A stretch of 64,000 nucleotides of DNA. Origin: Trema orientale (lineage: Eukaryota; Streptophyta; Magnoliopsida; Rosales; Cannabaceae). The notes beneath the pieces are model-generated. The model ran no database searches. It saw only the letters and a list, made by a program, of their open reading frames with translations, and was not told the DNA's origin. Made by a program: the position numbers and the translations under genes. The stretch spans positions 173,129-237,128 of the forward strand of contig JXTC01000029.1 in NCBI GenBank assembly GCA_002914845.1. Reading direction: 5' to 3'. Shown here piece after piece: positions 36,201 through 48,244 of the stretch (position 1 is its first letter; each line of letters starts with the position of its first letter).

Positions 36201-38185
36201 ACTTAGCATTATAATCTAATCAGTCAAATAAAAAACATAAATTATTATATATAAATAAAAAAGAAAAATCTAATTTTTGTTAATGTTTTCCCTAAATTGA
36301 AAAAAAAAATAAAAAGATTAAAAAAAAAAGAAAAGAAGAAAAGTAGAAAATTCAATGAAGCAATCGCATCATAGATAAATAAAATTACGAAAAAGCCCCC
36401 TCACCAACCCCACTAAAAACGTCATAATATTTCCACAAAACTTTGGCTAAAATTAGAAAATACTTTGTCCACCTGTCCAAGCCCGGTCTCTGTTCCAGAG
36501 TCCTAGTTCTTCCACTTTTTTTTCTTTTTTTTTTTTTTTTTTTTTGCTGGAAAGAGTCCTAGTTCACTAACTCTTAAATATGAATATCCCATCTAATAAT
36601 AGATAAAGATGCTTAAGAACATGGCAAACATTATAGACCAAGAAAGTTACAAATTTTAATTCTTTTATTTTTATTATAATTTGTATATAATATGAGGGAG
36701 TAGTTAGTTTCACAAACTCATGGATTAAGGTCACCCAATCCTTGCCTACCGTAGACTATTATAAAGATTGTTACAGATAATGAAAAGAAGATTATGCAAA
36801 CAAAACTGAGTGTCACTTTGGTCACTCTAGCAAGAAGAAGAGTCGGCGCAACACTTTTTTCTCTTATTTTAGAGAAATAATATTTAAGAATCTGGATACA
36901 AGTTGGCCAGTTCATGCATATCATTTTATACCAATAATTTAATATAACTCATTATTTAGCCTTAACCAAAAAAAAAAATTAATAAGTGATCAATAAATTA
37001 TAAAGTGTAACATTTTTACCTCTTTTACTTCTTCTTCAGTGATTCTACCATCTTCGTTCTTGTCCACCCTTCAATTACCAAACATGAAAAGACGGTTATG
37101 CCCCTTCGTCGTCTAGAGAAAGTGCGTTGTTTTATTTTAATAATTTAATAAGAAAGACAGCAACAAGATTAGATTAGTGAATTAGTTTAATGAATGATTA
37201 AATTAAATTAATTAATGCGTACATGTCAAAGAAGATCTGAAGCCGCGAATCAAAACTTTGATCGGTAATTTGTGACCAAAACTCGTAGAGCTCCTCTTTG
37301 CTGATTTTGTCAACCTTCAATCTTCGTCTTCGTCCCAAAGCATCCAGTAATTCCAGAGCAAACTCCTTCGAATTCCCCATTCCTTTTTTTTTTTTAAAGA
37401 ATAAAAAATAAATAAACAAGTAAATAAAAAGAAAATATTAAAATGAAAATGGTGAAAAAATAACGAAAATGAACAGAATTACCTATGCATTGAGCGAAAT
37501 CAGAGCGATAGAGAAAGCCATCTTTGGCGAACTTTTCGAAATTTTTCTCAACTTCGTTCCATGCATCGACGCCATTGGTCTTACTATTAGTACTGATGAA
37601 CTTCAATCCTCGAAGGGCCTTATGTGCTCCGGACCGAGTCCGATCCAGCTGAGCTCGCTGCTTCCGCAAGGCTCGAGCCGCCAGGGCCGAGTCGAATCCG
37701 GCTCCAGCGGCGCCATTCTGGACCGGCGTGGCGGACGAAGACGCCGAAGCCGAGAGCACGCGCGCGGCGTGCCCGTGGCTCCACGAGAATCTCCTGAGTT
37801 CCGCCTTGAGCTCTTGCGAGAACAGCCTCGCCTTCGCCACGGCCTCCGCCTTGAGCTCCTGCGAGAATTGCCGGAGCCGGTTCGACGAGCTCCTCCTGAT
37901 CGACGACGGAGACCTCGACGCCGACGCCGGCGTCTCGCTCCCGGCGGTGCCGCCGACCGAGCTCTCGTCGTCGATGTTGATCACCGTCGCCGGCTCGACG
38001 CTCCGGAGCACGATCGTGTCGTCGTCTTGGAGGTCGAGCGTGACCTCCACGAACTCCTCCTCCGGCGCCGCCGCCGACGCCACCGAACCGGAGTCATTTC
38101 CCGGCGACGATTCGGCGCTCACCGCCGATTTAGCCGGAACCGAGTCGGAGGCCCATCGCCGTTCGTGCTTTGGAAAACCCCTCAT
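30290..38185 (-). CDS. RBOHF: Respiratory burst oxidase homologue F (NADPH oxidase), complete, 14 exons
   Basis: Exons on the minus strand are 38185-37483, 37382-37223, 37068-37020, 36215-36102, 34930-34508, 33237-32851, 32740-32645, 32506-32391, 32011-31844, 31742-31583, 31412-31215, 31114-30986, 30557-30479 and 30399-30290. All are GT-AG with consistent phases, giving 963 residues (Arabidopsis RBOHF has 944). The protein is a plasma-membrane enzyme that moves electrons from cytosolic NADPH through FAD and two haems to apoplastic oxygen, making superoxide. Visible parts are a serine-rich regulatory N-terminus, an EF-hand loop (D290-E301, [12 protein letters not shown]), six membrane spans (about 360-630), haem-region histidines (H496, H500, H585/586, H598), the FAD motif HPFSITSAP (684-692), the NADPH-binding GLGIGATP (766-773) and the C-terminal [28 protein letters not shown] near the N-terminus is distinctive of the F type. 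RTRS185 corresponds to Arabidopsis Ser174, a reported OST1 site. Confidence 0.97.
30711..30758. repeat. AT-rich palindrome in RBOHF intron 12
   Basis: Two (TA)n arms flank the perfect palindrome CACATGTACATGTG (30729-30742). The whole could extrude as a hairpin. It lies inside the 428 bp intron at 30558-30985. Confidence 0.85.
33695..33749 (-). repeat. Tiny retroposition-like insertion in RBOHF intron 5
   Basis: ATATTCGCAGCCACGTT occurs twice (33695-33711 and 33733-33749), flanking only 21 bases. On the minus strand these read TTCCAGCC, then a few bases, then A8. The pattern resembles a target duplication around an almost bare poly(A) insertion. A simple tandem duplication is the alternative. 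Confidence 0.4.
36497..36565 (-). repeat. Poly(A) insertion with 13 bp direct repeats in RBOHF intron 3
   Basis: AGAGTCCTAGTTC occurs at 36497-36509 and 36553-36565, flanking 43 bases that on the minus strand start TTCCAGC and are then nearly all A. This fits a severely 5'-truncated retroposon. It shares the TTCCAGC start with the intron 5 case. Confidence 0.45.
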
Positions 38186-38275
38186 TGATAGGATCAGTTT
38201 CTTGCTCTCTTAATATTTTCGGAATCTCAGAGAGGAATTCGGAGTACCGAGCGCGCGAGCTCTTAAAAAGGACGA

Positions 38276-38311
38276 ACTCGGACTCGGACTCGGACTCAGA
38301 CTCGGACTCGG
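38276..38311. repeat. (ACTCGG)6 repeat in the RBOHF 5' leader region
   Basis: Six hexanucleotide units with one substitution, about 90-125 bp upstream of the RBOHF start codon. A length-variable repeat in the leader could affect translation, but that is inference. Confidence 0.85.
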
Positions 38312-38343
38312 AAGGAACGCGTTGTTTGGGTTTGGAGGGAATC

Positions 38344-38358
38344 TCAGTGAAAAGACAT
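38344..38358 (-). other. Possible four-codon upstream ORF of RBOHF
   Basis: On the minus strand an ATG at 38358 encodes M-S-F-H then TGA, ending 158 bases before the main start. It is the only ATG between the main start and about 38543. It matters only if transcription starts upstream of 38358, which the sequence cannot show. Confidence 0.3.
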
Positions 38359-38593
38359 GTAATACGCGGAAGCGCAGCAAAAATCAAGACGAGAGCAGGA
38401 AAAGGACAAAGCTGAATTTTGTAGAAGAGAGAAGCAATGGTGGAAGAAAAGGGGACCGAATACAAGACGGGACCCGAAGAAATTGACAACACTCACCAAA
38501 ATTTCTAGTTATTGATCAAGCTCGTCAAGTCTTCCGCTATGATCATGATTATGATGATCATCATCATCAATGTAAAAACATAGACCTTAGCTG

Positions 38594-38604
38594 TATATAT
38601 ATAT
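38594..38604 (-). promoter_or_regulatory. Candidate TATA element of RBOHF
   Basis: An ATATATATATA run on the minus strand, about 410 bp upstream of the RBOHF ATG. It is low complexity, so it could be a chance AT run; if it is used, the leader is about 380 nt. Confidence 0.3.
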
Positions 38605-38611
38605 GGGTATG

Positions 38612-40844
38612 TGTATGTGTATAGCTATAATAAGCGAATGGTACAGTCGACCGCCATGAAAGAGAAGCTTGGTCTATTTATTTACGGCACTTTTACTTCT
38701 TTTGTATTCCCACTTCCTTCCAAATTCCAATTTCTCCGTCTGTTTATTTATATTATATATTATGTTTTCTATTTACATAACGCGGTTTAAAGTGATTTTG
38801 AAGGAGAGATGGGGGGCTTGGGGTTAGAATGGGAAACTTAATTATATATATATATATATAAATTATTCATGTAATAAATAATACAATACTATATATACAG
38901 TATGTATTGTATTTTTCTATAATTACGCAGCGAAAACTAAAATAAATATAATTTGCATAATGTGTTGGGTTGGGGCAGGATGAGGTGGCGTGGGAGGTTG
39001 GAGGTGGGCGTGGGCCCCCTTGATTCGGCCTTTCATGAGTCTGATGACAGGGATTTCTCCAGTCAAACCCTCAAAGAAACTTACAAAAGGTTTGCATACA
39101 ATTTCTAGTTACAATTTTAATCAAATGTTTAAGTAAATAAAAAAAAAAATTATGAGTTTTTTTCTTTCTTTTTTTTTTTTTGAGGTTTTTTTTTTTTTTT
39201 GAGTTGTACTGAAAGTAAATTTCTGCAAGAAAAAACAATTAGCTTATGATACTAAATTAAGTAAAACACCATTACGGGCGATTTTTCTTTTCACTTTTTT
39301 TTTCTTTTTTATTTCGTGTGCTTCAGGTGGCCATGACTTGTCCAAAGTTATCAATTTTTTTTTTTTATAATACGTCCGCATAATTTTCATCAATATTTTT
39401 TTTTTAACAACGCACGTTTTTTTTTTCTTATCTACTATTAGTTGGGTTTTGATTAGTAGTAAAGAAAGAAGAAGAATATTTTATGTATATAATATATATA
39501 TTTGTATTCTGAAAAACATTTTCTTCCCACAATGTAGTTGGATAAGACTTCCGTTTAATGTTTTTATTGTGTTAAACCTTTACCCAAAATTAAGTATATT
39601 AGACTATATATTTACATATATGCTGTGCACCCATGTAATCATAGGTCATCCATTTATGCATCCACTATGATGGACGATCATATGCGATAAACATATAAGT
39701 TGCAGGCCCTCTCAGTCTTATTATATTCTTTCTTAGTTTTCTTCAATTGGTTTGCCTTCTGACCCATTTTTGTAACTGATCAAAAACTCCTACGTTTTCA
39801 CACTTAAATTGGATTAAAACATATAATTTGGAGGATCATGTACGTTCGACAGATTAATTTTTCATTATTATATACATATATATATATTTTTTTTCCATAT
39901 GTTACGTTTCTGAAGAAAATAATCTAAAACGATTTTTTTTTTAAATTCGTGGTACACATCTAAGGATTATGGAGTAACAATCAATTTCTTCTGGCAGTAA
40001 TAAGTGTATATGACATTTCTACTTAGTCTCAAACTTTAACCCCTTACTGAACCTGCGACATATGCATTCCGGTCCCTTCTGTATACTCCCTCTCTAGAGT
40101 TTATTAAAATTAGTTAAATACAATTTTAACTAATAAAAAGAAAATAGCTGAAATGCACTCTTTTGGTTATCCTATAAGATACACTAATACTAAATTTAGC
40201 ATACTACAATATCAAAATACTAAATTTAATATTTATTTTTGGGTTATGCTCTAGTACCATCATGCTTAAAAGATGCTCTTTTTGTAATAAATTACTATTT
40301 TTTATTTGCAAACTATCTATTAATTCCATCAGCTATATTGTTTTATTATTCAATTATCATCCACAATATTGTAGATTTTGAGCTTCTTCTAAATTTTTGC
40401 ATGTGCTTCTCTTGAATCTCTATTTTTTTTATTAAAAAAAAAAAAGAAATTGCACATACTAAATTCAAGCAAAATTTTGCCATTGGCACATGTGTCGCAT
40501 AGAACCAGAATTATGTTTCAGCAAGGGCAGTAAGTAAGGGGGAAAAAAATTGAGACTCGAAATTTTCATGGTTTTTTAACATATCCATTTCTTTTTTAAG
40601 AAAAAAAAAATTTGTGACTCCTGATTTTCATTGTTTTTTAACATAAACATTTCATTTTTGGAAAACATTTCTCCACATGGCATGGTAATTGGGTAGTAAA
40701 CTTTTATATTTGACCTAAAAACTTAAGAACGTAAAAAATGGTGTAGTTTGGCATAAGGTAATTGAATTTGAACAAATTATATCTTGGATGTATATATGTT
40801 TATTATGAGCGTTGACCGATAGTAATTGTTAGTATTGACGGTCG

Positions 40845-40923
<79 letters not shown>

Positions 40924-42283
40924 TCCTAAAAAAATCCTTATAAGAAATAGTGTTAAAAAAATCATTTCTCTCGAGATGGTTCTTTATTAATTAGAATAAT
41001 GCTATGAGAATTTTAAGATACTTGGCACTACACGAGGTATCAATTTTTAATTAAAAGATAGAATGACACCTTAGATAGGATTCCAGTCTTAACACTAATA
41101 TATTAATTAAAATAACTAACATTTTATGAAGTGTAGAGTACCTTAAGGTGTTCCATCACATTACTCTGTTAATTATGCTTCAAGCATGCTGAATGATGCA
41201 GCACTATTCTAAGTACCATCCAGAGAAAATTTTTACCTCTTCATTTATTTAATGAGAGTACGTACTTTCTGGTTTTTGTTGGAAAGACAAGTTTAATATT
41301 ATGCTAATATTTGACTAAACTAAAAGATATGATCTCATAACACAAAGTCTTGCTGATGGGCCACGAATACGGTAACTTTATATAACTCGGCGGGCTGTGG
41401 TGCTTTCCCTTGAGTACACACTTAAAACTAATGGAAGAAAATTGAAGATTACGACTTGGCAACTACTACTCCTAATTCTATGTAGAGATTCGAAATTATA
41501 CCCGAAATTTCCCAATCTCCTAAATAACCTAAATATACTTAAATTAACTTAAATTGGTCATGGAATATCACCTTTCTAGCGTAGCGTGAAGTTTGTTAAA
41601 GAAGCTCATTTGTCGATAACTAGGCCGAAACACCCACCTCCCCCTTCTCTTTTTTCTTTTTGTTTTTCTTTTAAAAAAATTGGGTTATATTCCTCCATAT
41701 AGAATAACATGAGGCAGAAGTGTTTTATCTTAAGTTTTTGGATTCAAAGTCTGAGAATTTACAAACTTGTACTAGCTAGTTATTTAGTACTTATTCCCTT
41801 AAGTACTTGATCCTAATTTCATCGCGATCTTAACTAAAAGGTACGTGCCAAAATGAGTCACTTTCGTAGGTTACATACCGCAATAAATAAATAAATATAC
41901 ATATATTCTTTTGTAATTAGAAATGAAAGATTTGAATCTTAAACCTCAATTTTGATATTGAGATGTGATTATTAATCAAGCTACATTGTCTTGTTTAATT
42001 CTTGTGAGGTCATTTTATCCAAAAACGTGTGAAAATAATTTCATTCTTATCATTAATCATCTGTCTCATTATTTGTCTCATAACTCTCTGAACTAAATAT
42101 TACTTGTATGTTGTATAAAAAAAATTAATGATAAATGAGCACAAACTAGATTGATTACAAAATAAATCACTTTCATATGTATAAGTTTATATATAATTAG
42201 CATAATTTTATAACAGGACATGATGAATAATGTTGAGGGTATTTTGTCTGACCACCAATAAATTGACATGTGGCAAGCCTCAT
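38612..42283. other. Intergenic upstream of RBOHF; no gene seen
   Basis: AT-rich with many T homopolymers (39120-39430) and an AT microsatellite at 40847-40920. No recognised transposon ends or coding frame. The part nearest 38612 should hold the RBOHF promoter. Confidence 0.5.
40847..40920. repeat. (AT)37 microsatellite
   Basis: An uninterrupted AT dinucleotide run of 74 bases. Confidence 0.95.
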
Positions 42284-43653
42284 TGGTGTATCGTTAAACT
42301 ACTAAATTAATCATTCTGATCTCTATTTAGCAAGGCTTAGGAAATCCTAATAATTACCTAGTCTAGTGATAAATAGAGACTATCTCACGAGGAATTAATC
42401 TAACTAAATTACTATTAATCTTAAAATAAAGGGGAATTCATGAATATAAAACAAAACAAGAAAATAAATAAACTACAAATAAAAAAGTCAATGTTTTATT
42501 CTCCACCACTAAACAATCATGTTAATTTAATTCCTAAATCTATATTCAATTATCTACTATAGTTATCAATCGTAAATAGGCCACACGCAATTATTCTATT
42601 CTTTCCTTAAATTATATGCTATCTAGATAAACGTTATAGACAACGTTATAGACAACCTCTTCCTATCATATAACCTAAGCAAATACTCTAGAATTATCCA
42701 ATAGAAGCCTTAAGTTAAGAAAGATAGAGTGATCTAGGTAATAATCACATAAATATAGATTCCTAACCTAGGTTATGTTCTTCATTATAGTTAACATATC
42801 AAACGATAATATCAACTATAGATTCGCTATCTATGGATTCAAATATAACAAACGCCTATTCAAACCCTAGTAATATATTTCAGTATCAATTATTTAAGTG
42901 GTCATCTCAAATAAAATATAAGAATAATTCAATATAGAAGAACATGAACAATTTCAAAGTAAATAATTGATATGTATATAGAATCTAAAAAAATCAATAA
43001 GAATCATGTTAGGATTTTGAAATTACCTTCAACCTATTCTAGGGCCTATCTTAGTATATACACAAGAACAAATAAGAGAAATATCATGCTAAAATTAAGA
43101 AAAATAAAGAAAAACTAAAAGAAAAAGAAGAAAAAAACAAAGATGGCTGCTGCAGCAGCTTCCAAATTCTCCTCCTCTATCTCTAGGTTTTAGTGTATTC
43201 TTGTAGCTCCTAGGTATATAAGATATCCTCTCATATGATATATAGGGTCCTAGTTATAGGTAATTAATTGTCTAGGGGGCATCTAGGTCAAATCCTGCAT
43301 GAATTAGGAGTCATGGGCTTCAAAAGACTCAAAGTTGGTGGAAAAATGGGCCTTCGACACAGCGGCTCATGAAGACTAGCGTCGCGACCTCTGCATTCTG
43401 GAACTTTATTTTTTTTTTATCTGAAAACAGCTGGGCGCTGGAGCACCAAACCTCTATTTTGTTTCGGTTTTCCTGTTTCATCCAACTTCGCTTGTTTTCA
43501 TTTGTTCTTGATCCGTTTCAGCTCCTTTTCATCATTTTACCTCCAAATCACCTATAAATACAATAACAACACAATTAGCCTTAGAATGACACATAAACTC
43601 ATAAAGTAGCATGAAAAATAACTATCATTTAAGTGTAAAATTAACACTTATCA
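42284..43653 (-). mobile_element. Solo LTR (1.37 kb), minus orientation, perfect CTCAT target duplication
   Basis: On the minus strand it starts TGATAAGTGTTAATTTTACA and ends ..GATACACCA, giving TG..CA termini. CTCAT flanks both sides (42279-42283 and 43654-43658). No retroelement coding sequence is present inside or beside it. It is unrelated to the 2.1 kb solo-LTR family. The superfamily cannot be assigned from the LTR alone. Confidence 0.7.
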
Positions 43654-43658
43654 CTCAT

Positions 43659-43983
43659 ATATACTAATATATGATAAATGAGGGTTCAAAGCTTCAACTA
43701 AGGAGTGATCGGGGATATAACATTTGATCTCTCCGAACACTTAATTGCTTGATGCAACTTGTAAATAAGAAAGAAACAATATGATCGAAATAGACTGAAT
43801 GACCATTAACGACACTGCTACAACATAGTACTTAGATGTCGATTAGTGGCAGTTGTAATAAGTCTACAATTAGACATCGGTTTTGTAGCAATTGACATGT
43901 AAGTAGACTTCCAAGACGTCAGCTGGCACGCATTTGATGTATATATAGAGGCATTTTGGCGTGAAAAAAGGGGTAAAATGACC
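43659..43983. other. Intergenic; nothing recognised
   Basis: Short AT-rich spacer between the solo LTR and the MITE, with no supported coding frame. Confidence 0.4.
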
Positions 43984-43986
43984 ATG

Positions 43987-44333
43987 GCCCCGTTTGTTTC
44001 GCCTATTTGAATGGAAATTGTGGAATGGGTTATAATTAGAATGAAAGACATTTGAATAGAAAAAATAGTGGAATGGGTTATAATTAGAATGGGAGTATTG
44101 GAATGGACCATTCAAAAACACCTCTTCCCCTCCATTCTCATCCAAGACACAAAAATCCATTCCTAATGGTTAACGTGACTGATGAACCATTTGAATGAAA
44201 AAACTAAATTGTTGAAATAAACACTCATTCTAAAAGACCATTTGAATGAAAAATTTAGAGTTGTTGAAACAAACACCCATTCAAATAGATTTTCCATTCC
44301 AATGGAATGGAATGGGCGAACCAAACGGCCCCC
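43987..44333. mobile_element. Small MITE with GGCCCCGTTTG-type inverted ends
   Basis: The left end GCCCCGTTTGTTTCGCC pairs with the inverted right end GGGGGCCGTTTGGTTCGCC. ATG flanks both sides, which may be a 3 bp target duplication. Internal tandem phrases (tggaatgggttataattaga twice) and TGGAATGGAATGG motifs are present. It is about 350 bp, non-coding, and of PIF-like or unknown superfamily. Confidence 0.5.
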
Positions 44334-44336
44334 ATG

Positions 44337-44842
44337 TCTTTATTTACGTGGACATCGATTCTTCAACGTCTAAAATGATATTTTTGGAGAAAAATAAAGA
44401 GAATGGGTAGCTTGGACTCGACATGGACAGAGAGGAGCCAAAGGCCTTTAATTTGGGCATTATTTGTAGAGAAGGGTAAAACTTATGTCACTGGTATATA
44501 TAGGCACCTAGACTTTGGTTCCCATAGATAGAACCCATGTCCAAATTAAATCATGAATTGTTATACGTAGAGGTGGAAAACGTGAAGTTTTATAGTCACA
44601 TGCCCATATTAATTGTACGTAGACATTGCTTCTGTTGGAAAGGGTGTCTAGGCACTAGTTTTTACTACTTAGACGGTAATTTCGACTGAACTTAGGTCTA
44701 AGTAGCATTGTCTGAGTGAGGTTTTGTAGTACTATGAGTCTATGACCAACCCGCACAATACAAATTATATTCAATCACTCAATATAAGAATATCACCTGA
44801 TCACATCATCATATAAGAATATTCTTTTACGTATTATTCCAA
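44337..44842. other. Intergenic; nothing recognised
   Basis: AT-rich spacer between the MITE and the copia-like LTR. No gene seen. Confidence 0.4.
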
Positions 44843-47800
44843 GATTAGCTAACCCAAGAAGGAGTGAATTGGGTCTTAAAAACTTTTGCAAACTTTTCAA
44901 GATAAGCAAATGAATTATGCAAGAAATAACTATATCAAGTAGAAATAGCTGAATAACATGCACAAACTCAAAGTAAATAAACTAAAGAGATAGAGATAGA
45001 GAAGTGCAAATACTACTTTTAAGAAATTCAACTAACACAACAGTTTGTCTACGTCTCCGGACCTTGGCAATATGCTTCGAGCTTTCTACCATCGGATCAA
45101 GAATATGGGCTTGACCGACCCTTTGTACAAACTGAGTAATTTCTTCTCAGGGACACTCGCACCTTTATAATAGTCTTGAATCTGGCTCTATCATACCTAA
45201 CCACGAAATGTTTAGACTCAGCTAATCTCACCTAAACTGGGTCTTTTATGAATCCAGTGCTAACCTCAACTCACAATTATAATTTAGTTTTTGTTGAATC
45301 ACTCAACTAGACTCTCTCTCGATTTAAGATGTTTGATACAAGGTAAATTTAGAGAGAATAAATATAAACACAAGATATGATTTAGTTTGGCTTAATAGAT
45401 TTTGTAAAAAAATAGATTTGAAAGTTTGGATCACAAAAATTGATTAGAACAACTTGAAGATAAGATATAAGCAATGTAAGAATATATAAAAATTGTTTCA
45501 AGTCTTAAAAATACTTCTATTTATAGACTTGGATAAAAGCTAACCATTTTAGACCGTTTGATAGACAATCTATTGTTTTCAGTCGATCGAAAATGAGTTT
45601 TTGGTAGACCCCCACGAAGTAGCTGTTTGTAGTACAGTCCTAACGGTCGAATTTAAAAAGCTGTTAAAAATGTTGCAAAATTGGTAGACCGAAAATAGGA
45701 TTCGGTCTGCGAAAAAATTTCAGAATGGAAATTTTTAATTTAATTTGAGATAATTTTAATTCTTTTCAAAATTATGACTTCTTAAATTAATTTTCATGAA
45801 ATATAGATGCTATAGAAAATCATAAATTAAAAAATTATGTAATATAAATTCTCAAACTTTAATTGAAGATAAATCAATTTAACTATGTTGGTTTGAAAAT
45901 TTCCATTTTTAGAAAATTTTGAGCCATTAAGAGTATATTATAAGTATCATGACCCAAAACCTGGGCAAGTGGCATAAGGAGAATTTCATAAAGATGGGAA
46001 ATTCCTTGATTAATTTGAAAAATGTCTAAAAAGTTTTAGTTTTGTAAACAGTCCATTATAATAAAATATTTAGAATTTCACCCCGTGAACCTCTTCTACA
46101 GTTCGTATACACTATTAAACATAGACCGAATAATAATTAAAAAACAGGAAATCAAATAGAAATCTAAGCATCATCCACAACAAAAGTTAAATCCCAGAAT
46201 GGCATACATAAGTTCACAGACAAATTAGAAAGTAGTAATCTTGGTTCAATGCTAATACAAAACCCCAAGCAGTTTAAACACCATAACAATAGACTTCTAG
46301 CATTACCAAAAAATGAACTACAGTCAATATGGCCTCTTACTCCTCTTGATCCTCGAGATTGCACTGGACACCACCTGAGAAAGGGAGGAAGGGGGTGAGT
46401 ATACAATGCCCAGTAGAAAAACAATTACCTCGATCGAAAACATTTTAGTGATGAAAAATTCATACATGGTTAGTTCAAATCTAAAACATACACACACATA
46501 TATATATAATTCAAACCAGAAACCCATATATATATAAAACAGTGTAATCAAAAACATCAATCCATATGCACATGACACAAATCAACCCATACCCATGAGC
46601 TCACATCCTCTCATCTGTGGAAACCCAGTATGATGGCACTAAGTTTACCTAACAGCCTACCTGACACCTAAGCCCATACCCGGAGGGGACACCCGTGTGT
46701 GGCCTACCAAACCTGGAGGGGCAACCGAATTGCCTATGCCTACTAAATGGGGAGGTAATCAGAAGAACAAACTCCGCGTGGTTTTACGGACTCTGCACCG
46801 ACGGTGGGGCACGCAGCGCCACACTGTAAACCCACAATGCTAACACGGTGCTCATGTATGATCCTATGACACGTGCAATACAGAACTGAAGTGTTAAAAC
46901 TAATGTACTCTAGTTTTTTAGTAAAATACGCATAATAGGATTTTATAGAAAAATGGACAGTATAACAGCCCTATTTTAATATACCCAAAATAACCTGCAC
47001 ATAGCAAATTCCCAGAGCAGTACAGTATATATATCATACAACCAGATTCTATCACATATATAATTCAAATAATTAAAAACACACTTATTCTCATATATTA
47101 TAGAAAATAAGTTTTAACTCAAAAAGGGTATAAAATGAAGGTAACTGAACCCCTACCTCACCGGAATAGTGATACCACGCTATTGAGTCCTCAAGGTTTC
47201 ATTGACGATCGCCTGGAGGATCGGGAACTAATTACGAGCCCTCGATCGTCCTCTTGCGAAAAGTCAACTTCTCACCGGGGCTTCAATTCTGCAAACGGAC
47301 CACTTCACTGAATTCCTAGCACCCAAAATAGTCAGATTAGACATATAACTTATCCAATTCAGGTCCGAGTCCACACCGGACCAGTGACACGTAAAACGAG
47401 ATAAAAATCTCGATCGTCCGATCTCGATTTTCGTGCCGATCACCAAACAACACAATATATATATATATATCAAACTTCTCCATTTTCCGAGTACATTCTA
47501 AAAATGAGGTCAAAAACACAATCCAACGGCCGGATTAAAAAAATCAAGCTTAAACTCAAAATACCCAAAAATGGCATCTTTTGATCCGGACAGTATAGGA
47601 TTGAGATATATATACCTTGACGATCCTTGCGACGATACGAATCCAATGGGACCAGTTTGGGGTCAAATGGTGGCTAGAATATTCGCCAAAAATCTAAAAT
47701 GGCCATTAATGGCGTTTTCCGGCGAACCAGGCGGCGGCAGTGACTGGGGACTGGCGGCGCAGCTTCCAAGCGGCACAGGGAGTCTTTGCCGGTCGGAGGC

Positions 47801-48244
47801 TGGGCGCGACGGGGCCTGCAGCTGTTGCAGCGGCTTCCGCTCCTTCCGGCCAAGAGTGAAACCGAGAGAGAGAGAGAGGGCGACGGGAGGGAGAGAGAAG
47901 AGAGGAGAGAGAAATATATATATATATACATACATACATATATATTTAAATTTTAAAAAAAAAAATTATCTGGTCAAATGACCTTCTTGCCCCTTTAAAA
48001 ACCGGATTTTTATAATAAGTAAACATATATTCAACTATAAGAACTAAATATTTAACTTTTGCTAACCTAAGTCTTATATTCTTGATCTTTGTCTTCAAGC
48101 TCTTTTCCGTAATCTATCTTGAATGTCTTGTGATCATTTCCATTTAAATTGCTATACACTCAAGTAGATTATTAGTTCCTAATCATATATTTGTTGACTT
48201 CAAAATATAAGTATAAAATTAATAATACAAAACATGAATCAACA
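44843..48244 (-). mobile_element. Copia-like (SIRE-type?) LTR copy A, minus orientation, split by a solo LTR
   Basis: On the minus strand it starts TGTTGATTCATGTTTTG and ends near CAATTCACTCCTTCTTGGG..TTAGCTAAT. Removing the nested 2.07 kb solo LTR and its 5 bp duplication leaves about 1.33 kb, matching copy B at 57023-63815. Shared landmarks in order are AATAATCTACTTGAGTGTAT, GATCACAAGACATTC, AGAGCTTGAAGACAAAGA, GGTTAAATATTTAGTTCT-like text, a paired GGTAGACCG-type motif, and CTTATCTTGAAAAGTT. The CAATTCACC..CTTGGGTT ending recalls plant copia SIRE-type LTRs, which is a recollection rather than a search result. No internal copia genes lie beside it. The inner boundary is approximate. Confidence 0.55.
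45945..48014 (+). mobile_element. Solo LTR (2.07 kb) nested in the copia-like LTR, ATAAG target duplication
   Basis: It starts TATCATGACCCAAAACC and ends GGATTTTTATA, which is the TGTCACGACCC...TTACA consensus with CpG/TG-decay changes. ATAAG is identical at 45940-45944 and 48015-48019. It is collinear with 16720-18885 over its whole length, with matching landmarks TACCACGCTATT, AACAGCCCTATTTTAA and CCTATGACACGTG. The short frames inside it are not genes. Confidence 0.78.

Noticed and set aside
37469-38213. Plus-strand frames of 160-240 codons over RBOHF exon 1
   Set aside because: They are antisense to a GC-rich, well-conserved exon. Their arginine/serine-rich composition is an artefact of codon bias in the real frame.
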